Shown in pieces: positions 21,132 to 32,478 of a DNA stretch of 64,000 nt. The notes under the pieces are model-generated. The model searched no databases. It saw nothing but the letters and a program-made list of their open reading frames with translations, and had not been told where the DNA came from. The stretch is from Prorocentrum cordatum (taxonomy: Eukaryota > Sar > Dinophyceae > Prorocentrales > Prorocentraceae). Numbering within the stretch: position 1 is the stretch's first letter; the number at the start of each line of letters is the position of its first letter. Position numbers and translations under genes: made by a program. Location of the stretch: NCBI GenBank assembly GCA_963575745.1, contig CAUYUJ010014171.1, forward strand, positions 734,186 through 798,185, written 5' to 3'.

Positions 21132-21300
21132 GCGCAACACCGAATTATGACGTTGGAATTCCGCTGTTCGAAGTGATTGAGTGCATTCCGGGCCACGACA
21201 ACGCGGGGCTCACAAGATTGCGCTTGTGGTTCGGCCGCCGCCGATCGTGCCCAGCTTGGGGGCCGCGGACTAAAATTCCAACGTTGCGAGTCATTTTCGC
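21132..21300. mobile_element. Foldback (MITE-like) element, copy 2
   Basis: Left end about 21132-21160 (ending ATTATGACGTTGGAATT) and right end 21272-21300 (AAAATTCCAACGTTGCGAGT then CATTTTCGC) are inverted repeats. The interior resembles copy 1 at 15890-16093 in the same orientation. Length 169 bp. Confidence 0.65.
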
Positions 21301-21990
21301 AATAATGATTCCATCCGCGGCATGGCCAGGATGCGAGTACCAGCGAGGAGGAGGGGCCTCAAGCAGGAGCGGAGGATCCGCCCCAGATGACCGAAGGATG
21401 CCTGCTGGGCGAGCCACTCTAAAGGGAGCTGGGGCAAAGGCGAGAGATAGCGACGCTTGTCCGCAGCCGTTTGTACTCAAGCGGCCGGCCGCCAAGACAT
21501 GGCTGCGCCGCATCGCGAGGCACGCCATTCGCCATTGAGACTGAACACATATTTTACTAGTCTGGCCTAGTGAAGACTGTAGGTTAAGTGGGGGGAAAGA
21601 GCGCTCCATTTTGGACTCGGCCGCGAGGCTCGAGCGGAGTTGTACCTGTGAGCCCCCGGCCGAAAAGGGGGGGCCCGGCGGGGGGGCCGGGGGCCGTGCC
21701 GCCCTGGAGGGTGATGGCCTATCATGCGAGCGTGGTCGCCATGGGAGGCACCTATTGGGCGGCGGAAGGCTGGTGGGGGCACAGGCAGGCTAGCCCCCTT
21801 GGGGGCGGGCCTGCGCCCTCGCCGCCACCGGGCCCCGCTGCCGCGGCGAAGTCCGGCCCTGGTGGCGTGGCGCGGTGACGACCGCCGCCAAGCCAGTCCC
21901 CGGGAAGGGGCGTGCGTCGGCCAATGGGCGGGTCCGCCCCGCGCCGCCGCCCCGACTGCGACTACGACGACTACGGACGCGCCCGCTCCC
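21301..21990. other. No gene recognised
   Basis: Unassigned GC-rich DNA with G runs near 21664-21700. Confidence 0.4.
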
Positions 21991-22152
21991 AGGCGCCCCT
22001 AGGCGTTCTCAGGCGCTCCCAGGCGCTCCCAGGCGCTCCCAGCCGTTCCCAGGCGCCCCCCCCGGGCGCTCCCAGGCGCTCCCGGGCGCTCCCAGGCGCT
22101 CCCGCAGCTCCCAGGCGCCCCCAGGCGCTCCCAGGCGGCCCCAGGCGCTGCG
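21991..22152 (+). repeat. Decamer array AGGCGCTCCC
   Basis: About sixteen units, several on an exact 10-bp grid from 21991, with variants such as AGGCGCCCCT, AGCCGTTCCC and GGGCGCTCCC. Confidence 0.9.
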
Positions 22153-22408
22153 GCCAAGCCCTTCCGACCAAAATCTTGGAATCCGGCTGAAGTGTGGGCG
22201 GTGTTAATATGTTGTTACAACGGTCTGAACTCGGTAGAAAGTATGTTCGAAGTTTGGTAGAATTATGTTCGGATTTGGTTACTTCTATCAGGATTCGGCA
22301 CAAGTGGCTTGATGCGCGACGACGCAGGGCGATGCAGGGTAGGCGAAGGGCGACGCAGATCGACGCAGGCGATTCAGAACAATTTGACGACGCATGGTAC
22401 GCGTTGTC

Positions 22409-22976
22409 ATTTTGGTCCTCGTGGTCCTTTTGGACCTTTCGGTATGTTTGGTCATGTGGGTCCTTTTTGGTCCTTCTGTTTATTTGGGGCCTTTTGTCCT
22501 TTTGGTATGTTTTGGTCTTGTTGGTCCTTTCGGCCCTTTCCGTCCTTTGGGTCCCTTGTGGTCATTTTTGGTCCCTGTTGGTCATTTTGGATCTTTTTGG
22601 TCCTTTAGGTTCCTCTTGTTCCTGTTGATGATTTTTGGTTAAGCTTGTCCTTTGTTGTGCATACTTGTCCTTTGTGGACTTTTTGACTCTTCTTTGTCGC
22701 TTTGGTCCTTCTTGGTCCACTTGGTTATTTTCGTCCTGTGTGTCAAGTGTAGGTATTATGGTTATTTCGGTCCTTTTGGTCCTTGTGGTCCTTTTGTTCC
22801 AGTTGGTATTTTGGATATGTTTGGCCCTTTTAGTCCTTTTGGTCATTTTATGTTTTGTTTGGTCATTATTGGTCCTGCTTGGTCCTCTGGTCGTTGTTTG
22901 TTCTTGCTGGTTCATTCGACATGCTTGGTTCCTTCTAGGTCCTTGTGGTCCGTTTTGGTCCTTTCTGGTCCTTCTA
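22409..22976 (+). repeat. TTTTGGTCC short-period array
   Basis: About 570 bp dominated by TTTTGGTCC(T) units of 9-12 bp. It ends some 115 bp before the left LTR of the giant copia element. Confidence 0.9.
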
Positions 22977-23085
22977 ATTAGGTTATTGTGGCCCTGCCGC
23001 GTGTCATTAGAGCGCCTTCCCGCGCGACCACGACACATCCACGCCCCGCGCGAGAAGCGCCCCGCGCCCAGGCCCCCGGAGGGCA

Positions 23086-23090
23086 GAGGG
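23086..23090. repeat. Target-site duplication, left copy (GAGGG)
   Basis: GAGGG directly before the left LTR is repeated directly after the right LTR at 40757-40761. Five bases is the usual copia target duplication length. Confidence 0.8.
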
Positions 23091-23287
23091 TGTGAATAGA
23101 ACCCGTGCAATACCCTCATATATACTTCTTATCCTCACCTCTCCTGCGCCTGGCCGTTTGGGCTCAGGTATTGGACTAGATCGATCAGACCTTTGATCGT
23201 GCAGGAGGAAAAGATATCCAGATTTCCCTCCTTTCCTCTACCAACGGATCAGGGGTTCTGCACCTTTGTACTCTAACCCCATACACA
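23091..23287 (+). repeat. Left LTR of the giant copia element (197 bp)
   Basis: Starts TGTGAATAGA and ends CCATACACA, giving TG...CA ends. It contains CATATATAC as a possible TATA-like element near 23118. It aligns without gaps to 40560-40756 with 11 mismatches, mostly transitions. Confidence 0.92.
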
Positions 23288-23310
23288 GGTTATCAGCCCT
23301 TTAAAGCTCA
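23288..23310 (+). promoter_or_regulatory. Candidate primer-binding site
   Basis: GGTTATCAGCCC begins directly after the left LTR. It loosely resembles the initiator-Met tRNA binding site of many copia elements (GGTATCAGAGC) with one insertion and a changed end. The position is right, the match is only partial. Confidence 0.45.
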
Positions 23311-23334
23311 CAGTTCATCGAGCCCCGCGTCGCG

Positions 23335-24597
23335 ATGTCGCACGCGGCCTCGATGGAACCCAAGCGGCGCATGCGCCGTAAGGGGTCCATCGGGGCCTCG
23401 CGTCCGAGCTCTCCGACGGCGCGACGGCTCGGTGACGAGTTGGAGAGCCTTAATGTGGACTGTGCAGGTGTCCCAGGTACCCCCCCCCCCCCAGCTCCGA
23501 CGGACCCGAGGCGCGGCTAGCTGCTGAACTTCACCACCGCGCCGCCCGCGGGGGGACAGGAGAAGGAGCAGGAGCTGGCAGTAGGGAGTTGCACACGCCT
23601 ACTTTCGATCCTCCATCTCCTCCTCCGCCGGGGGCAATCCCAACTGCGTCGGGCGCGAGCCCCGCTGGTCCTGATACTCCAGGGCGCTTTCGCGCTAACC
23701 GCCGATGGACTTCAGGTGCTGGCACGCCCAGCCCTGCGACCGATCCTGTAGCGGAGCACGCAGCCACCTTCGAGGAACTCAGTAGACCAGTGGCGGCACA
23801 GCCGCAGACGCAGTACCCCGAGGTATCATCTCATGCGACACCACACACACGGTCCTAGCCGCAGCTCGTCCTTGCGCAACCGTCGTGGGGCCACAGGCCC
23901 ATGCGACGAAAGGAGGTCGAGCCCGCGCACTGCCTCGCAGAGGCCATGCACTCCTCGCGAGAGGGTGCAGAGGGAAGCTGACGCTCCCCACCTCTCCATC
24001 TCAGACGACATGCCGGCGGTAACGTCCGCTGCAGGCGAGATAGCTGAGCTCAGAGACCAGGGTGAAACCTTCGTGCCCAGGCAGTACTCTGGACCACTGC
24101 AGATCGTTCAGACGAATGCTGCCAACACTGCTGCTCTACGCCAAGATCTTGACGGCGCCTTAGGGATCATTGATTCCAGGATCGCCGAAGATCGCCGCAT
24201 CTTAGGTGAGCTGCAGTACCAGGTTGACCGTGAGATGTCACACTCAGGTGAACGATCGGCGACGGTCGAGAACCTGCGCAGCTACCTCGCGCAGATGGAG
24301 CAACAGCTTGTGATCGTACGCGACACAGGCATTTCCGCAGTCAGGATCCTCCACGATGAGATCCATGAACAGCTCCACAACCGACCACCACCAGCCGAGG
24401 CCACCGACCTTGGCGACGTTCAGTCTCAGATCAACGATCTTCGCTCCCACATGGACCACACTACGGCGACGCTTCGCACCGAAGCACACACAAACTCGTC
24501 GAACCTGATCAGCATGTTGCAAAATACTGAGAAAGTCATCACTCAAAGGCTTGATGCGACCAACGCTGTCGCGCAGCCACTCGCTCACCGGATCTGA
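23335..24597 (+). pseudogene. Gag N-terminal part of the giant copia element
   Basis: The first plausible ATG is at 23335, 48 bases after the LTR. The opening is basic (EPKRRMRRKGS) and then Pro/Ala-rich. Coding sequence passes through three segments: 23335-23520, 23589-23858 and 23833-24597, with frame changes between them and again near 24590 into the long Gag-Pol frame. The last segment is heptad-rich (about residues 75-250: AELRDQGE, ALRQDLDGAL, RSYLAQMEQQ), so a coiled coil is likely and would help capsid assembly. The frame changes are probably decay. A programmed shift at the junction with the next frame is not excluded. Confidence 0.6.
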
Positions 24598-27500
24598 CAT
24601 AGAGCAGCGTTTTCCTGGCGTACAGGACGCCCTGGCAAAGTTGCGTGTCGGACGAGCCCAGACTGATCAGCTGGATTCTCCTCCCACGGTTTACGATTTC
24701 GCCCGCCTCGCTGACAGGTTGCAGGAGGTTGAGAAGGCGGCGGACCACACGCAGTTAGAGCTCTCCCAGGTTATTCGTGAGAGAGATACTGAGAAGGTAC
24801 GTGTTGAGGGGCACCTCGCACGTCTGGATAGTGAGTTGGAGGCGCACGGCGCCCGTCTCCGAGCCTACGAGCAACGACTCGACCGGCATTCACAACGCTC
24901 TCGGGATACTGACGAGTACACACGCCAAAAGGTGGCCCAGATTCACGATGACATGACGAACTGGACAAATCAGCTGATTGACCACACCAACGACACGACA
25001 CTTCACCTTAAACCCGCAACCGACCTGCACAGGCCGACGGCAGCGTCCGCCGAAGCACCACCGGCTTCTGCAGGACAACAACGACGTACGTCACCAGGAG
25101 CAGCCTCCGCGGCAGCTTCAGCACAGACACGCCACGTGTCTCCTGCGCGCACAGAACCAACTACCGACGGTGTACCGATACCCTCACAACAATTGTCTGC
25201 GGTTTCGATCAATACTACTACTCCTATCAAGGAGTCAGACACCGTCCGAGTCCCTGTCTTGCCTAAGATCACGCAGCTGCTTGAGTGGCAGCAAAAGGTA
25301 CGGAAGAACTTTGGAGCCGCCTCAGGGAGACCTTCCAAAGCGTATGCCTTCCTATGCGTGGCTGAACAGCCCGAGTGTACCTTCGAGGACTTACAAGCCA
25401 GTGGGGTCTTCGAGAGCATCGATTGCAAACTCGCTACTGCTCTCAGCGACATCTTCTCCTCAGACTTGCGCTACCAAATCAGGCTCATCGAAACCAGAGA
25501 GCACAAAGCAGGACGCATGCTCAATGGACGCCAGATCTACTGGCACATCCTACAGTCCTACAAAGTGACAGAGGTTGATGACGACCTGCACGACTTCGAG
25601 CGCCTCAAAGAACTGAGGATGAGAGATGAAGATTTGCAACGTTTCATTACTGACTGGGACGCTTTACTATTGGATTGCCGAGAGGCACCCGATCCAAAGA
25701 TCTTGGAATCTCTGTTTCGCACACAGATTCGCAGACATGCCTGGATGAAACAAGATATGTACGAATACCAGCGCATGAAGATCAGCGACCCGAATCGAAC
25801 CTATGATTGGCTCCGACAGCGCGTCCTGGACGTACTGGAGATTAAACAACGGGAGAAGAATCAAAATAAGTTACGGTACGAACACGAGACTCGTTCTCAA
25901 GTGCATGTATGCGCCGCCTGGAAGAAAGGCAACTGTCGCAATGGTGAGCGATGCAAGGCTTTGCATACCTTCTCCAGGGATTGGAAGAGCACCAGATCTT
26001 CCAGAGCATCGACCGCTGGTGGCAACTCCCGCCGCAGCGTTTCAGCCCCTGCGAATCCCAAGAAGCCAGCATCGAAGCCATTTTGCTTCGAGTTCGCCAA
26101 GCGCAACACATGCACCAGAGGCGACAAGTGCAACTTCCCACGCATGGCGCAGCGCAGAGATTTCGCACAGAACAAGTGCACCAAGGGCGACAAATGCAAA
26201 TACGCTCACCTGGCACCTGGTGCGAAGACACCCGAGCGAAGCCCGAGTCGCCCACGGACCTCCAGTCAGGACAGTCGTGGACGACCACCGTCCCGCGGGT
26301 CAGGGAGCCAACGCTCTCCACAACGCGGGGGGTTCCGCTACGCAAAAGATTCACACCATAGACGTGACAACCGACGCCAATGCGACCGATCTCGATCATC
26401 CTCCAGGAGGTCTCCAGACTCTCGCAGCCAGTCGAGAAGTCGTTACGACAGATCTTCGCGATCTTCCTCCCGAGGACGAGACAGCCGTGGCGGAGGACGT
26501 GGCAGCCCACGTGGCCGCGATAGGTCATACGGTAGTAACAGAGGACGTGGCCGACGTTCCACGAGCCGCGGTTCGTCCCGTGGTTCTCCCCAGTTCAGGG
26601 CACGCTCTCCTGCCAACTATCGACGTTCTCGCCGCTCCGACCGCAGTTACGTCATACGTGACAAGAATCGCATGGCCACCAATAAGGCCACTACAACATC
26701 TAACAAACCACGGCGTCGGATACGTTTTGACACACATAACGTGGAATACTACCCGCACATCGTCTCCGGCCAGGCCACTCTGGATAAGTGGAAGGAGGTG
26801 CCGAATGAGGGCGACATTGTCAAAGTACCAGACCCGCTACCACAATGGTGGTGGAAACAGAGTGCAGACGCCCTACAACGTTGTCAACGGGAGGCACAGT
26901 TATGGCACAAAGACCTACATGACTACCGACACAACAAGGGGTCGGTGGTCACACCAACTGCGATTCCAGATTCTGATGACTCTACCATACAGTCATCAGA
27001 GACACACCAGACGAAGACAATGACTTCGCAAGTCGACCCTCCACGCTCGACCGCTGCGTTGACACGCTCCTGGGTTCTCAACAGTGGATCTGCGCATCAT
27101 ATTCAGGGTAAAAACGAGCTGACGCAGACCGAATCGGATCGCATATCTATTCGCGAGGAGCATATTCTGGAAACTGCCGACGGCGATCGTACTGTCAACG
27201 AGCACTACGACATACGGCTACCCGAGGTTGGCTTGCAGAGTTCAGCCCTCGTCTTGCCAGATTGCCCATCATTACTATCAGTTGGACAATTGATTGAGGT
27301 TGATGGCTTTCGGCAGCTTTGGGATCCAGAGCTGGGCTACTTGCTTCAGGATCCGGGGGGCCAATGGTATAAGATTCCAGTCAACAACAGAGTTCCAGAA
27401 TTACGACTCGACGACTTGGTGATGATACCACCACCACGACTGTGCACTTCGTCAGCACCCAGACGTCGTCAGCGCAAGCGTTCATCCGCCCGCTGCAACG

Positions 27501-28309
27501 ACATATGCTGGTGTTGCAAAACTACAGAGCAGTCACCACTCACAGATGAGCTGCGGCCCCACATAGGGACCTGTCCCAAGAGACCACATGTCGGCGAGGG
27601 AGGAGGAGCACGGACCGCCACGGTCGAAGAACCTCCCGACACAAATAATGCCGAGTCCAACGTGGACACACCCACCGACTCGCTTATGTCTCAGTTGCAG
27701 TGTTCTCCTCCCACATGCGGGGGGCTTGAGGATGCAGCTCAAGCAGATGCCGACATCACGTCGACCTCCTTCGAGGATCTGCCGATGGAGACGCTCAATA
27801 CAGTGCGCCATGATAGTGATCGTGTTCTTCCAAACAGACAGAAGAAACCGATTGACCCTATGCACTACATGGCCCACAGTCCGAAACACCCAGACTGTGA
27901 GATTTGTTCTCGCACGATGGCGCAGAACGCTCCGTGCCGACGACAGCGCAAACCACATCCACCGGCAGACCCCACCGACGAGGACACAGCCTACGAGGCT
28001 TTCGTCCCGAAGAAGTTCGGGGAAGCTTTAACTGCCGACCATATCGTTTTGGCCAAAGACGATGCCGCCGACAAGCACGGCGACAAGTATGCACTTGTCG
28101 TCCTGGATAGAGACACCGGCATCTTCATGGCATACCCAGCATTACACAAAGACGCAGCTACATCAACGGCATCCTTCCAGCAGTTCATCGCCGCGAACGA
28201 TGAGGTGAAGCACATATACACAGACAATTCCGGAGAACTTCAGAAGGCATGCCGCCAACTGGGATGGAGACATGACACTAGTACTCCTCATCGTCCACAA
28301 ACGAACTGA
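24551..28309 (+). pseudogene. Gag-protease-integrase frame, giant copia element
   Basis: This frame holds 1,252 codons to a TGA at 28307-28309. Residues 1-160 are coiled-coil. About 235-440 is a copia Gag core (LLEWQQKVRKNFG ... LRQRVLDVLEI). From residue 454 come three CCCH fingers: the first is complete (C-x7-C-x5-C-x3-H, CAAWKKGNC), the second has Arg for the last His (CNFPRM), the third lacks its first Cys. An Arg/Ser-rich tail follows (about 555-710). The protease reads WVLNSGSAHHI at 27071-27103, with Asn844 where the catalytic Asp should be. Integrase follows: HYMAHSPKHPDCEIC (zinc site), LTADHIV and IYTDNSGE (two catalytic Asps). The TGA sits just before the integrase Glu. Confidence 0.85.
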
Positions 28310-28894
28310 TTGATCGAGCGCGTTGTCAAGATCGTCATCCTCGGTGCGAGAGCTGTGTTGCACATGTCTGGCCGGGGGCACGAATGGTGGAAAGAGGCCA
28401 TGCAAGCCTTTTGCTGTGGACATAATTTTTTGCACCCATCCACGGGCGTCGCTGCCCTCAGCGAAGAACATGCCGACAAGACGGCTCACGAGATGCGTTT
28501 TGGCGAAAGTTTTCCCGGGCACTGCGCTCCCTTTGGTGCTCGGATCTTTTGGAAATGCCTCAATCCCGAGATCAATGACGAGACTGCAAAGTTCACAGAA
28601 AATGCTCGGGAAGGGTTATTCATGGGTTACCATTTACACTCCGGTGGAAGATGGTCTGGTGATTATCTCGTCTTGGACACGGCTACATACGCCAAGAACC
28701 CAGACGGTGACCTGTGTCACGTACACAGAGTCAAAGATATCATCATCCCCGACGGCAAGTTCACCTACCCAGTGAGAGAGGGTACCCTGCGACATCACAA
28801 CCCTGAGGCACACGACGAGGTCAAGGCATCTATTTCTCGCCCCTTGGGCGACAAACCTATGCCCGACCCTCCACTTGCCTACCCTAAAGAGTGA
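28310..28894 (+). pseudogene. Integrase C-terminal part, giant copia element
   Basis: Same frame as the preceding segment, separated only by TGA 28307-28309. It opens LIERVVK, supplying the third catalytic residue (Glu) of integrase, and continues with W, HNFLHPSTG and ENAREGLFMGYHLHSGG, the conserved C-terminal region seen in copia integrases. It ends at TGA 28892-28894. The start is set by the preceding stop and is not a real initiation site. Confidence 0.8.
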
Positions 28895-28906
28895 GATGAT
28901 CCGCTT

Positions 28907-29872
28907 ATGATGACGATGGACGACAACATCGTTGATACCCACCCATCGGCCTCTGAGGTTGCTGCACCGGCACCGGAGCCCGACTACTGGGAACAGCGTG
29001 GATATTGCGTCATCAGACACATACGTACTCCACGCAGAAAATTGTTCATACCAACAGACGACGTTATGAACATACCTGTACCTGTTGATCAGCTCGACGT
29101 GACACGAGACTTCGAGACGACCTCTACCTTCGACGGAGAAAGTGTCTTTCGCGATGTTTGGGATGGTGTTAGTGCCACCGACCACCGGGAATTGAGTGAG
29201 CCTTGGACCAGACTGGTTCGATTCTATGAGCTCCCTAAAATGTTGCCAGACGGCAAAATGGTGGTCCGCGGCCGCGAGACACGCGTACAGACCACTACGC
29301 GTCCAGACCACATTCTTCCCGAGCATTGGAAGACCTTATCTCGTGGACAGCAAAAGAAAGAGATCGAATACGCCGAAGATATCCAACGAGCTCGTGAGAT
29401 TCGTGACCGAGCTGCACTTCGAGTGTGGACCCGACAGGACAAACAAGCCAAACAAATCCGTACTACTACAGCTGGCGGACCCACAAGGAATGCCGCGGAA
29501 CGACGGATTACGTGCGATACCGACAGCGGCGCTGTCATCCGTGACGAGGACGTGAAGGGCGTGACCAACAAAGAAGTTCTGTATGCCAAACTACCTGGTG
29601 GACCACGCGACATTTCTACAGTACTATACTACCGCCAACCCTCACCACAGCCTGCTGGAGCCGCACGTGCTCTGGTACCTGTCGACAGTGAGGGGAACGA
29701 CTTCGGGGCCGTGGACCCGCTAACACGCAAGGTCACCCCGTCGGTAGCAGTGCCCACTATGCCACGTGAGCCGACATACACACCGGCACACAGAGACAAG
29801 ATTCCTGATGCACCGTGGGCACGCCCAGCCCTTGTTACCAGAAATTTGAGTAAGAAAGAAGTTGCCGCATAA
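28907..29872 (+). pseudogene. Integrase-RT linker, giant copia element
   Basis: Same frame again. It is rich in charged residues and lacks a known domain (YWEQRGYCVIRHIRTPRRKL; LSRGQQKKEIEYAEDIQRAR, helical). It ends at TAA 29870-29872; a second in-frame TAA follows at 29900-29902. In copia elements this stretch joins integrase to reverse transcriptase and is poorly conserved. It is about 320 residues, long for the family. Confidence 0.7.
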
Positions 29873-29902
29873 CCGCGCGCACAGGAGGCCCTACGAAAAT
29901 AA

Positions 29903-30601
29903 TACGAGCGACTTGAGAAGAAGCAAACGTGGATGTTGGAGACTGTTGCAGAAAAAGCTGATATTGAATCACAGGCGATTCGTACTGGGACGAAAGTTCA
30001 CTACTTCAATATCCTGGAGCTATCTTCAGTCAAACATGAGGAACTCCCTCCTGATCTACGTAAGTTCAAGGGCCGAGTGGTGGTCCAGGGCAATACCGGC
30101 AAAGACGAAACCGGATTGGCCGCCATATTCGCCGACGCCGCATCCAGCGCGTCGCATATCGAGGCTTCCAAACTTTGTGATGCTACCGCATTATTGCCAC
30201 AATATGCGGGCGAACAAAACGATGTTCCTGGAGCATACACGCAGGCATTGCTATACGGAGACGGACGAATCGACCCAGTCGATACTTGGATTACCATACC
30301 CAAGTGGCGCCAACCTGCATCTTTGTCTAAATGCAAGAATTCCGTGTGCCGATTACGATCGGCACTATACGGACATCATCTCGCAGGTGTCTTTTGGGAA
30401 CGAAAGTGTCGCACATGCTTGGGAAGTGTTGGATTTGAACCTGTTCCAGGCTGGGAGTGCGTGTGGAGACACAACAAACTGGGATTGATACTTTCAGTAT
30501 ATGTGGACGACTTCAAATTAGCATGTCCAGCCATCAATCTACAAGCCGGCTGGGATTATATCCGCAAAAGCGGCATTGATTTGGATCCGCCTACTCCATA
30601 G
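29903..30601 (+). pseudogene. Reverse transcriptase, giant copia element
   Basis: Visible copia RT motifs in order: FKGRVVVQGN, NDVPGAYTQALL (palm Asp), CRLRSALYGHHLAGVFWERKC, GWECVWRHNKLGLILSVYVDDFKLA with the YVDD catalytic site at 30500-30511. The frame ends at TAG 30599-30601 just before the next RT block (YLGCGQQAYDV). The catalytic residues are intact; the block is interrupted only by stops. Confidence 0.88.
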
Positions 30602-32110
30602 TCTCAATACCTTGGCTGTGGACAACAGGCATACGACGTACCACAGAACATCTTTGACAAAAGAATGTCTACCATTCGACTTATGTTGCCTGCACACAGT
30701 GATAAAGAATACCACACAGCCAAGCAAGTTCGTGGAATACGACATGACATGCTTGGTTTTACTGATCAGTGTATTCAGCGGTACCTGGGATGCGCCTCCA
30801 AGCATACACAGGGGGCAGGGTCACGTCGTAAACGGCCCGACTCACCGAGGGCTTCGCGGTCCAAATCGCCTAGCTCCTCCGGGTCGGTCGCGAGACCCAC
30901 TAGCGTGCTCAACGCACTTCCACGACCATCCAGCCCAGCTAGATCGGTCGACAAATATTCCACTACGACAGAATCAACGACAGTCACATACGATGACCTA
31001 CCCGACGCCGAGACTCCTGGCATCGAGGACACTTCCTTTACCGAGTCCGACTACTCCGACGAGGGTATCCTCGGCCAGGACGCGGCGAGTGCATTGATGA
31101 AGATTCTCTACCTGTCACGCTGCTGTCGTTTCGATCTTTTACATCCAGTATGTATGCTAGCCAGAGAGATTGCCAAATGGAATACCACGTGTGATAAACG
31201 TCTACATCGGTTGATATGCTACATCAAAACGACGCGCACTCATTGTTTACATGGATGGATAGGAGATTCTTCAGACAAGCTCGCCATCATGCTCTTCACT
31301 GACGCCTCGTTCGCCGATTGTATTACCTCCTCCAAGTCCACTACCGGCGTCTTCGCCGCGCTTGTTGGACCCCACACGTTCTTCCCTATCAATGCCGTGT
31401 GCAAGAAACAAACGGTCGTATCGCACTCATCCACAGAGTCCGAGATCGTTGCTTTTGACTCAGCACTACGACTGGAAGGGCTACCACTACTCTCATTCTG
31501 GGAGGCCGTGGTGGAGGTTGCCAACACCTGCAAAGAGAAGAGTACTTGCCTGGGCTGCCTGGGACGCGCCGCCACGGCGATATGTCCGACGTTGGCCGCC
31601 AAAAAGAAGAGGCGCAAGTTATCGTCTCGCAAGGCACCCCCCACGCGGGGATCTTCTCCTAGCCGTGGGCAGCTACCGCTGAAGACGGAGCCACCTACGC
31701 CTCCAAAGAGGCGCACGATATCCCATGAGGGTACCGTGTTACACGTGGATCCAGAGCCTGATCAGGAGAGCAGCTCTCCCAAAGTACATCTCATCGTCCA
31801 CGAGGATAACCAGGCCGTGATCAAGATTGTCCAAAAGGGACGTACACCAGCACTTCGTCATCTTCACCGTACTCATCGTATAAACTTGGATTGGTTATGC
31901 GAGACATGCCAACTCGAACATATTGAGCTCAAGTGTGTAGGTACAGAAGAGCAGATTGCAGATATGATGGCTAAACATTTTGAGCCAAAGAAAGCAGACC
32001 TCTGGAGGGATCTATTGGAGCACTCACTCATCTTTCCTGCTACTCCGGTACAATGCGCTCCAAAGAACCCATGGAGACCACTACGAGGGCCTCGGAGGCC
32101 CGATGATTAA
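30602..32110 (+). pseudogene. RT thumb and RNase H, giant copia element
   Basis: Same frame as the RT, read on from the TAG. A disordered Ser/Pro/Arg-rich insert (about 30790-31060) splits the region, then comes the copia core LSRCCRFDLLHPVCMLAREI. RNase H follows: MLFTDASFADC (Asp at about 31301), VVSHSSTESEIVAFDSALR (Glu), an inserted basic stretch RKLSSRKAPPTRGSS (about 31610-31700), then IVHEDNQAVIKI (Asp) and IADMMAKHF. It stops at TAA 32108-32110. The catalytic set looks complete; the two inserts are unusual for copia. Confidence 0.85.
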
Positions 32111-32478
32111 CCTCATGTTGCAGAACCTCCAAAACTGGATGGATGTCCGGAAGTATGCAACATATTAGTTACAGAGAAGGAAAAATGGGGCGAGGTAGGA
32201 TCAGAGTGCGGAATGATGTGCGTTGGACAAGCCAATCACGAGGGCATATGTGCATGCATGTACCATATCGGTGTCCCTGCTGCAGCTACCGATTTGCGCA
32301 CGCCTCGATCGAGGGCACGTTCACCGCATGGTAGACAACCCCGCCATCCTCCCTCACCACCGCATGATGCAGAGAGGTCTAGGACACTTATTGCACGTGC
32401 GTGCCGCAGCTGTTTTACCACTCGAGCGACAAAGCTTACCAGCATCCTGCTCGCTGTGTGCTAGACGCAATCAAGTGA
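32111..32478. other. Spacer between pol and the accessory region
   Basis: About 370 bp after the pol stop. No domain seen. It may hold the pol 3' end and the leader of the accessory mRNA. Confidence 0.5.

Noticed and set aside
15890-21300. LTR pair around the minus-strand region
   Set aside because: Each copy has inverted ends of its own and only about 170-200 bp; no primer-binding site or pol nearby.
25803-27023. 406-codon frame inside Gag
   Set aside because: Overlaps the real Gag-Pol frame, which carries zinc fingers and protease; this one has no domain.
29862-30488. 208-codon frame over the reverse transcriptase
   Set aside because: Shadow of the RT frame, which has DVPGAY and YVDD.
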